Assembly (NCBI GenBank): GCA_965203605.1
Contig: OZ241902.1
Location: 2,170,001 to 2,234,000 of the forward strand
From: JAPOUP01 sp965203605
GTDB lineage: Bacteria > Pseudomonadota > Alphaproteobacteria > Rhodobacterales > Rhodobacteraceae
DNA: 64,000 nucleotides
Reading direction: 5' to 3'
Shown here: positions 58,024 to 64,000 of the stretch, piece by piece
Layout of the letters: each line of letters opens with the position of its first letter
Numbering within the stretch: the stretch's first letter is position 1
Notes under the pieces: generated by a model
The model's input: the letters and a program-made list of their open reading frames with translations, nothing else
What the model was told of the DNA's origin: nothing
The model's database searches: none
Program-made: the position numbers and the translations under genes

Positions 58024-58191
58024 ATGATCAAGAAAAGCGTCACGGTCACTGAACAACAGGAAAAGTGGTTACGGGCCCAGATTGCCACAGGACAGTATGC
58101 ATCCGATAGTGACGTGATCCGACAGGCATTGCATGAAAAGGACCGCCGCGCAACCGAGGTCGATATGCTTCGCACCAATCTGATTGCTTAG
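58024..58191 (+). pseudogene. ParD-type antitoxin, truncated
   Basis: From ATG 58024 the frame reads MIKKSVTVTEQQEKWLRAQI, then TGQYASDSDVIRQALHEKD, a typical ParD ribbon-helix-helix domain. It stops at TAG 58189-58191 after 55 residues, before the toxin-binding tail (normal length 80-90). Codons beyond, in a shifted frame, give QILDIFKEMARRSGRL, the expected end of the protein. The DNA-binding half could still be made; the neutralising half could not. Confidence 0.75.
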
Positions 58192-58279
58192 GAAAATTCC
58201 GTGAAAAAGAATGGATAGGTCACGGAAGCGTCGGACCAGATACTCGACATCTTCAAGGAAATGGCTCGTCGTAGTGGCA

Positions 58280-58510
58280 GGCTATCGGCTGTCGCCGAAC
58301 GCCAAAACTGATCTGGAATGCATCTGGCTGCGTGGCCTAAACACTGGGGCAGCGAAGCAGCGGATATCTACTACAACAGGTTAACTCAGCATTTCAAACG
58401 TCTTGCCAAGCATCCATTGATTATCCGGCGTAGAGGTTCGTGAGGGCTATCGGCGAAGCGTGTGCGGTTCCGCAGCAGTCCTCGAAGGGAACGCGGAACC
58501 CAAGGAAATC
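58280..58510 (+). pseudogene. ParE-type toxin, multiply frameshifted
   Basis: Pieces in three frames form a ParE/RelE-fold toxin: GYRLSPNAKTDLECIWLRGL, then ADIYYNRLTQHFKRLAKHPL, then VEVREGYRRSVCG. Stops end each frame. The order is exactly that of a ParE protein and follows the antitoxin, so this is a dead parDE operon. A functional toxin cannot be made, which fits tolerance of the damaged antitoxin. Confidence 0.75.
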
Positions 58511-59322
58511 CAAGTGCGATAGCTCTGGGTCTAGCCCACTTCTCCTTTGACATCCGGGCTAAATTCTGTAAATATGGAAGCGGACAGGCCGGCACGCAGG
58601 GATATTGCATGGTCGCCCGGGCCGCCGCCGACCCAGCCGGACGGGTCGCCCCCGTTTTTGGGATGCGGTCTCGCTACGGTGCCGGACGTGCAGCCCATGC
58701 TGCGGCTGAAGTCTCTCCTGCTGGTGAAGCTGTGGCCGCACCATGCGGCGTTGCCAACGAAATTGGCGAGGCCCCGCCTGTTCAGCGGACCCGGAAAGCC
58801 ATTCGCTGCCGATCAAAGGAATTTGCATTCAGTGGGCGACCCGATGAATCGGGTTCGAATGAAGGTTCGGCCGGACGCCAGCAGTTGACTTTCGAAACCG
58901 AAGGCCACAGGGTCCGGATGAAGGACAACGCGGTCGGAGGCATGGCGGTACGCGCATGGTGACATGCGTGGATTCGTCCTATCAGCCGAAGAAGGCGGAA
59001 CTTGCGGAACCGATCGGAATTCCGGAAGGCATGACCCCGGAAGATCTGGCTAGGGCGATCATGTGGCCTGTGGAAATCCGCTGGAGGCAGTGGCCGAACT
59101 GACCAACACCGGTGCTAGACCGTATATGATCCCCAAAATGCCGGTTCCAGACTTGATTCCCAACATCCCTGCACTGGTGTTGCGCCTCAGCATGGAACGG
59201 GAAAATTATATCGGGTTGTCATCTGGGCTGAATGGCGAGCTTCGACCACTAGGAACTGAGTGGATCACAAGGGGTTGATTGCGGTCTCTCTGCCCGACTT
59301 TGGAGAGCCATCTGTCAAAGAT
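58511..59322. other. Gene-poor stretch between parDE remnant and sugar-transport operon
   Basis: Only weak frames are present. Around 58965-59100 a short frame reads VDSSYQPKKAELAEPIGIPE followed by MTPEDLARAIMWPVEIRW. It resembles a family of small alphaproteobacterial proteins, usually about 60 residues, and may be a remnant. Nothing else is recognisable. Confidence 0.35.
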
Positions 59323-59348
59323 GACGGCGCTGCCAAAGCAGCGCCGTC
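59323..59348 (-). terminator. Terminator of the sugar-transport operon
   Basis: A perfect 11-bp stem, GACGGCGCTGC with GCAGCGCCGTC and a 4-nt loop, lies 22 nt after the binding-protein stop. On the minus strand it is followed by ATCTTTGA, a short T-rich tract, consistent with intrinsic termination. Confidence 0.75.
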
Positions 59349-59370
59349 GAGTATCTCTTTCAGCCCGATC

Positions 59371-60351
59371 TTACTGCACGCAGGTATCGACGTTATCGTT
59401 GTTGCAGACATCAAGGCCAGTGTAGATCGGATCGTCGACCGACTTGCCTTCTACGATATCCTTGAGGACGTACATGGCCTTGTAGCCCATCTCGTAAGGA
59501 CGCTGTCCAACGAGGCCGTTGCCTAGGCCGTCTTTGGTTTGCTCAAGTTGCATCGGCAAGGTGTCCGCCACGACGATGGTCAGTTCACCCGCAGCCATCT
59601 TGGCCTTGTAAGGTTCGGCAGCCTGACGGTATGCGTTGTCAAACCACTGGGTGAAAGCACCAGTGGAGAGGAATGCGGTCAAGTCAGCGTTCGCCGCCAG
59701 AATGTCGGTCATGCCCTGAACAGCAACGTTGCCGTCGTCGTTCGTAATCAGCGGGCAGCCCGCAATTTCTGTCCAGCCGCCTTCACCTGAGAGAGCCTTG
59801 CCCGGAGGAGTGCCGGTATCCATTCCGGCCAGCGTGTCACGCGCACCTTTCAGGCGCTCGTTGTGGTTAGCCGCCGCAGCGCCGCCTGTCTGCAGGCAGA
59901 TAGTCCCGCCATCTGGATGGCGGGCCTGAACCAGCTTTGCCAAGTTCACGCCGATGTCGTAGTTGTTGGTACCGACATATGTTGTCCGCAAGCCCGCGTC
60001 TTCAGGCAACAGATCCGAGTCCCATGTCATCACAGGAATGCCTGCAGCGACAGCAGCCTCCAACACTTTGCCCATCGCGGGGGCGTTGGACGGTGCTACC
60101 GCGATACCGTCGATGCCCTTGGTGATAAGGTCCTGCACGATTTGAATCTGCTCAAGCTCCGTGTGCTCACCGGGACCGATATATTCGCAGGTTACGTCCA
60201 CCAGCTCTTCCTGGGCCTGATAGCAGCCGTCGCGCGCCAGATCGAAGAAAGGGTTGTTCATTGCTTTGGGCACCAGAGCGAAAGTGTATTCGGCTGAAGC
60301 CATCGCTGGCGCCAGAGCAGCCAAGGCGGCTACAGTTATGAGTCTCTTCAT
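59371..60351 (-). CDS. Sugar/polyol ABC transporter, periplasmic binding protein
   Basis: The 326-residue protein has a signal peptide (MKRLITVAALAALAPAMASA) and a periplasmic-binding fold of the RbsB/xylose type: YTFALVPKAMNNPFFDLARD, GIDGIAVAPSNAPAM, IPVMTWDSD and YVGTNNYDIG. Several Cys residues may form disulphides (CYQAQ, CEYIG, a late Cys pair). GGAGG lies close to ATG 60351. It is the last gene of a five-gene operon with permease, ATPase and two dehydrogenases. Confidence 0.94.
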   Translation of the reverse strand: MKRLITVAALAALAPAMASAEYTFALVPKAMNNPFFDLARDGCYQAQEELVDVTCEYIGPGEHTELEQIQIVQDLITKGIDGIAVAPSNAPAMGKVLEAAVAAGIPVMTWDSDLLPEDAGLRTTYVGTNNYDIGVNLAKLVQARHPDGGTICLQTGGAAAANHNERLKGARDTLAGMDTGTPPGKALSGEGGWTEIAGCPLITNDDGNVAVQGMTDILAANADLTAFLSTGAFTQWFDNAYRQAAEPYKAKMAAGELTIVVADTLPMQLEQTKDGLGNGLVGQRPYEMGYKAMYVLKDIVEGKSVDDPIYTGLDVCNNDNVDTCVQ

Positions 60352-60389
60352 TGTAAACCTCCACGAGAATTGAAGAGTTGGATTTGGGG

Positions 60390-61412
60390 TCATTTTCCCC
60401 CTCGATTGCGGATCTGTTCCAATAGTACTGCAAGAATGAGGAACAAACCCACAAAGAACTGCTGCCAAAGCGCCGGGATGCCGGCGAGCAGCAGAGAGTT
60501 TCGAATGAGTTCGATAAGGGCGGCACCGATGGGCGCACCCAGTGCAAAGACGATTCCTCCCATTAAATTGGCTCCACCAATCACAGTCGCCGCGATCACG
60601 GTAAGCTCCCAAGTAAAACCCATCCCATTGGTTACCGAACCTGTGTAGCCCACGAACAGGAATGCCGAGAGCCCTGCACATAGCGAACAAACAACGTAAA
60701 CTGACACGACGATACGTTCTACCGGGATACCGGCGAGTTTGGCCGCATGTGCGTTTCCACCGATGGCGATGACCCAGCGGCCCCAGGTGGAGTAGCGCCA
60801 AACCCACCAAAATACTGCAGTCAGAATGATAAGTACCCAGACTACATTTGGCACGCCCACAACGCTCTCACCCCCGATCCATTCAAAGAGATCCTGATCG
60901 GGACCGAACTGGTAGATCATTTGGTTATTGGAAACGACACGTGCCAGGGAAACGACGATTGATAGCATACCAAGTGTGACCACGAACGGCGGCATTCGGA
61001 GATAGGCGATAAGAATGCCGTTCGCCGCGCCTACGGCGGTTGCGACCAACATGCAGCCCAAGAACCCAAGCTCGATGCCATAGCCAGACTGCATGATCAG
61101 TCCGGTTACGATCCCGGACAGGCCAACCAGCGATCCAACGCTGAGGTCGATGCCTGCGGTGCAAATCACCGCTGACATGCCGAGTGCCATGATTCCGAAA
61201 AACGCCATGTTGCGCGTGATGTTGAACATGTTGCGTTCGGTCATAAATGCATCGGATACAAAGCTCATGACAAGCCCTAGGGTCACCAGCGCAAGGAAGA
61301 CCCAAAAGGGCTGTGTGCGTAGGACTGCCGCAAATCCTGATACCTCCTGCCGTGACGTGATGCTCTCATCTATCGCCGCGTGATCTTCTTCGATTTGTGT
61401 CGTGTTGGTCAT
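60390..61412 (-). CDS. Sugar/polyol ABC transporter permease (RbsC-like)
   Basis: The 340-residue inner-membrane protein has about nine hydrophobic segments. Typical RbsC motifs are GIDLSVGSLVGLSGIV, ANGILIAYLRMPPFVVTLGM and IGGNAHAAKLAGI. The coupling region near GVRVERI-like IPVERIVVSVYVV is followed by VIGGANLMGGIV. Its start overlaps the end of the ATPase gene by 4 nt. Substrate is not readable, but the dehydrogenases in the operon suggest a polyol or inositol. Confidence 0.94.
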   Translation of the reverse strand: MTNTTQIEEDHAAIDESITSRQEVSGFAAVLRTQPFWVFLALVTLGLVMSFVSDAFMTERNMFNITRNMAFFGIMALGMSAVICTAGIDLSVGSLVGLSGIVTGLIMQSGYGIELGFLGCMLVATAVGAANGILIAYLRMPPFVVTLGMLSIVVSLARVVSNNQMIYQFGPDQDLFEWIGGESVVGVPNVVWVLIILTAVFWWVWRYSTWGRWVIAIGGNAHAAKLAGIPVERIVVSVYVVCSLCAGLSAFLFVGYTGSVTNGMGFTWELTVIAATVIGGANLMGGIVFALGAPIGAALIELIRNSLLLAGIPALWQQFFVGLFLILAVLLEQIRNRGGK

Positions 61413-62149
61413 GCCGCTTCAATCGCCCCGATGATAAGCCCGGTCACTTCTTCCGGGGTGGTTTCGCTGATGCGCTTGTCGGCCACCTTTATCCCACGTC
61501 GCAGGACGGCCACGCGGTCGCACACTTCGAAGACGTCGGGCATCCTGTGAGAGACCAGGATCACGGCGTGGCCTGTATCCTTGAGTCGATGGATGAGAGC
61601 CAGAACCTCCTTTACCTGGCGAACCGAAATCGCCGCTGTTGGTTCGTCCATAAGCACCAGTTTCGGATCCGACAGACGTGTCCGTGCGATTGCCACGGCC
61701 TGCCGCTGACCTCCTGACATCTGCCTCACCAAGTCGCGCGGACGTGTTTCTGATTTGAGTTCCGTAAAGAGCTCCGCTGCGCGCTCGTACATGGCAGTGT
61801 GGTCAAGCATCGAAAATGGGCCTGCCTTCTTCTTCAGTTCGCGACCGAGGAACACATTGGCCCCCGCCGTCAGGTTATCGCAAAGCGCGAGATCCTGGTA
61901 TACGATTTCGATTCCTGCTTCTCGGGCATCGATGGGCTTGTGAAACTCAACCGAATTTCCTTCAATCTTGATCTCCCCCGACGTTGGAAGGAAATTCCCG
62001 GCGACAATTTTCATGAGGGTGGACTTGCCGGCGCCGTTGTCGCCCATCAGCCCGACGGCTTCACCAGGCGCGACATCAATGTCTACGCCCTGCAAAGCGT
62101 GAATCGCACCAAAGTTCTTGGTGATGCTCCGGAGCTGCAAAAGGCTCAT
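61409..62149 (-). CDS. Sugar/polyol ABC transporter, single-domain ATPase (FrcA-like)
   Basis: The 246-residue ATPase has Walker A GDNGAGKST, Q-loop VYQDLALCDN, signature MSGGQRQAVAIART, Walker B LVLMDEPTAAISV and the H-loop ILVSHRM. Most carbohydrate ATPases of the RbsA type are double-length (about 500). This has one domain, as in the fructose importer FrcA of rhizobia. Start at 62149 is supported by GAGGAGGG; the longer frame is not. It probably works as a homodimer. Confidence 0.93.
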   Translation of the reverse strand: MSLLQLRSITKNFGAIHALQGVDIDVAPGEAVGLMGDNGAGKSTLMKIVAGNFLPTSGEIKIEGNSVEFHKPIDAREAGIEIVYQDLALCDNLTAGANVFLGRELKKKAGPFSMLDHTAMYERAAELFTELKSETRPRDLVRQMSGGQRQAVAIARTRLSDPKLVLMDEPTAAISVRQVKEVLALIHRLKDTGHAVILVSHRMPDVFEVCDRVAVLRRGIKVADKRISETTPEEVTGLIIGAIEAA

Positions 62150-62168
62150 TATGCCCTCCTCTGACACT

Positions 62169-63185
62169 TCATGCTGCCTGTCTGGCTTTCGTGTAAAGTG
62201 CCGGCATTTCTTCCAACTTGATGCCAACGCGGGCTCCAGCCTGCAAGGATGAAACTCCAGCTTCGGCAACGGCGGTCGCGCAGTATCCGTCCCAGGCATT
62301 GGCTGCAGACGGGTTTGGCCTTTCTGCAACTACGCTGTTTACCCATGCCTTGATCTGACGCCGATACGCTTCTGCAAAACGTGGCCGCCAATCCCCGGCG
62401 TATCGTGTGATTGAATGCAGCCCTATGTCGTAACTGGCGTGCACTGGTGTTCCAAGGCTGACTGATCCTCTTTCACCTACCAGCTCGCCTCGGATATCAT
62501 AACCATAGGCAGCATTGTTGTTCACTTCGATGCTGACAAGCTGGTCCTTCGTGGTTTCCAGAACCATCATGACGGGCGCTATCGCGGTCGCCCCTTTTGC
62601 TTTAAACGCAGTGATGGATATGTACTCCACGCCAAGTATGTAACGACCTATGTCGATTTCATGGGTTGCCGAATTAGAGATGGCCATTTGGCCCGTGAAC
62701 CAATCCGGGGCTTCTACATTGCGGTGGAAATTGTGCATCATTACCGCCTTACCCATGCCACCTTCGTCCAACGCAGCCTTCATCGCAACATAGGGCTGAT
62801 CAAATCGACGCATGAATCCCGCCTGGATCAAAGGGCGCCCAACCTGGACTTCGGCCGCAATCACCTCAAGGCATTCCCTGGACGTAAGCGCGAGTGGCTT
62901 TTCACAGAGCGTCGGCTTGGAAGCTTGGATCGTAGCGATTGCCAAGGGCGCATGGGTTTCATCCGGACTCGCAATCAGCACCGCGTCAATGTCGTCGCGT
63001 TCGACTGCTTCCATGGCGTCGGTCGCAATGTCCGACGCCCCCAGCGCGTCGGCGAGACTGCGGGCCCGGTCCTCGCTTTTGTCACAGACAACCTGCAGGT
63101 GTGCGCCGGGCAGTTCCTCGGCCACTATCCGGGCGTGATCGCTTCCCATGACACCTGCTCCGATTACGGCGACGCGTACGCTCAT
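62169..63185 (-). CDS. Gfo/Idh/MocA-family dehydrogenase (inositol 2-dehydrogenase-like)
   Basis: The 338-residue NAD(P)-dependent enzyme has the Rossmann start VRVAVIGAGVMGSDHARIV and the family motif CEKPLALT (Lys about 98). The catalytic segment SNSATHEIDIGRYILG contains the expected Asp and His. Members oxidise inositol, glucose derivatives or related polyols. It lies 4 nt from the SDR gene and 19 nt before the ATPase gene, so all belong to one operon. Inositol is a reasonable guess; the exact substrate is unproven. Confidence 0.93.
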   Translation of the reverse strand: MSVRVAVIGAGVMGSDHARIVAEELPGAHLQVVCDKSEDRARSLADALGASDIATDAMEAVERDDIDAVLIASPDETHAPLAIATIQASKPTLCEKPLALTSRECLEVIAAEVQVGRPLIQAGFMRRFDQPYVAMKAALDEGGMGKAVMMHNFHRNVEAPDWFTGQMAISNSATHEIDIGRYILGVEYISITAFKAKGATAIAPVMMVLETTKDQLVSIEVNNNAAYGYDIRGELVGERGSVSLGTPVHASYDIGLHSITRYAGDWRPRFAEAYRRQIKAWVNSVVAERPNPSAANAWDGYCATAVAEAGVSSLQAGARVGIKLEEMPALYTKARQAA

Positions 63186-63189
63186 GTTC

Positions 63190-64000
63190 CTAGCCGGTCA
63201 GTTTTTCGGATGGACCTGGAGCTTGCCCATCGTAGCCGCCCCAGACTGATTGATCGAAGTGGATGACCGATCCGGTTATCATACCGCTTTCGTCCGATGC
63301 AAGGAACAATACCGCTCGCGCGACCTCTTCAGGATCGAGAAGTCTTCCAAACGGGAGACCCGCGTTCGCCTTGGCCTCCCAATCTGGATCGCCTGACTCT
63401 TCCAACTGCAGTGCGCGTTCCTGGTCCGACGCCATCCAACCAATGTCCAGCTGGTTTACGTGGATCCGGTTTCGCATAAGCGCATAGCCAGCGCTTCGGG
63501 TCAAAGTCGACAGTGCGGCTTTGGATGAGCAATAGGGTGCGATGAAGGGTTGTCCAGCACGTGATGAGGTCGACCCAATGTTGACGATACGCCCTCCAAC
63601 GCCCTCGCGTTCCATAATCCTGACCGCATCCTGCATCAGAAAAAACGGCGCTCTGATGTTGACAGAGAAAATGGCGTCAAAGAGTTCAGGGGTAGTGCTC
63701 AGGAGGCTTCCTCGATCGGTTACTCCAGCTGCGTTCACCAGGATGTCCACGCGTCCGAACTCTGCATCTGCAGCTGGAATGATGGTTCGAACATCCTCTA
63801 TCTTTCCTAGATCAGCAGCAATCATCTCAACCGGCACACCGGTTTCGCCCATGATGGCGTCGGCAAGTTTCTGACCTCTGTCTCTATTGCGTCCGACGAT
63901 GCAAATCCCCACCGCTCCCGCCCTGGAGAAAAGCCGGGCGATTGCCGCGCCAAGTCCTTGGGTGCCGCCGGTGATTACGGCGGTCTTGTCATCGATCCGG
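63190..64000 (-). CDS. Short-chain dehydrogenase/reductase (5' end beyond window)
   Basis: The frame is open to the right window edge and shows about 270 residues of an SDR. The cofactor motif is TGGTQGLGAAIARLF, then VNAAGV (about 95) and the Ser of IGSTSSRAG. The catalytic motif is YCSSKAAL, where Tyr and Lys stand in the YxxxK spacing. Only the first few residues are missing. It would oxidise or reduce a hydroxyl on the imported substrate. It is the first visible gene of the operon. Confidence 0.93.
   Translation of the reverse strand, partial: RIDDKTAVITGGTQGLGAAIARLFSRAGAVGICIVGRNRDRGQKLADAIMGETGVPVEMIAADLGKIEDVRTIIPAADAEFGRVDILVNAAGVTDRGSLLSTTPELFDAIFSVNIRAPFFLMQDAVRIMEREGVGGRIVNIGSTSSRAGQPFIAPYCSSKAALSTLTRSAGYALMRNRIHVNQLDIGWMASDQERALQLEESGDPDWEAKANAGLPFGRLLDPEEVARAVLFLASDESGMITGSVIHFDQSVWGGYDGQAPGPSEKLTG

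Noticed and set aside
59371..60810. 479-codon frame starting far upstream of the sugar-binding protein
   Set aside because: The first 150 codons lie antisense-phase inside the permease gene. The true start is ATG 60351 with GGAGG and a signal peptide.
1..64000. CRISPR arrays, rRNA genes and riboswitches
   Set aside because: No regularly spaced repeats, no rRNA sequence and no recognisable riboswitch core were seen on either strand.

Overview
The window looks like chromosomal DNA of an alphaproteobacterium, most likely Rhodobacterales. Evidence is the order small lipoprotein - hom - glpX - recJ - tRNA-Glu (49183-55072), a fused FAD/GcvT amine dehydrogenase, class II FBPase and the style of the ABC transporters. 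The assignment is by recognition, without a database search. The sequence is unusually rich in insertion sequences and pseudogenes, which suggests a genome in an active phase of IS spread and gene decay.

Layout. 1-3127: an aldehyde dehydrogenase/DapA-family catabolic pair, then truA. 3128-7404: an aspartyl-protease gene split by IS copy A, a small partner gene, and mostly non-coding sequence. 7405-16631: two large overlapping minus-strand genes read as a type III Druantia anti-phage system (druH-druE). 17190-18227: a slipped AbiEii-type nucleotidyltransferase toxin and its slipped partner. 18979-31316: alcohol dehydrogenase, GNAT, enolase-superfamily enzyme, creatininase-family hydrolase and a polar amino-acid ABC transporter. 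In that transporter the ATPase and permease are now separated by an IS1595-family transposon (carrying a DNA methyltransferase-HNH fusion behind a 14-C tract) and by an IS4-family element with IS copy B nested inside it. 31317-34948: decayed sequence with an SRAP pseudogene and a DUF4338/ISAs1 transposase remnant. 34949-39579: an arginine-deiminase-fold hydrolase with a complete ProX-ProV-ProW-type transporter. 39580-45544: a transposase remnant, a DUF6151 protein, glutamate dehydrogenase and a TetR gene broken by IS copy C. 45695-48712: a broken large serine recombinase, an intact VapBC-like pair and a broken DUF5131 gene. 49183-57613: the housekeeping block, tRNA-Glu and a dimethylglycine/sarcosine-dehydrogenase-like enzyme. 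58024-64000: a dead ParDE pair, then a sugar/polyol ABC operon with MocA-type and SDR dehydrogenases.

The intact metabolic genes fit a scavenging heterotroph using amines, guanidino compounds, amino acids and polyols, each with a dedicated transporter. Much of the rest of the window is mobile DNA and remnants of defence or toxin-antitoxin genes. Druantia and VapBC are the only defence-type loci that appear intact. All three copies of the 1.5-kb IS keep exact 4-bp target duplications, so two interrupted genes (aspartyl protease and TetR) can be rejoined on paper.
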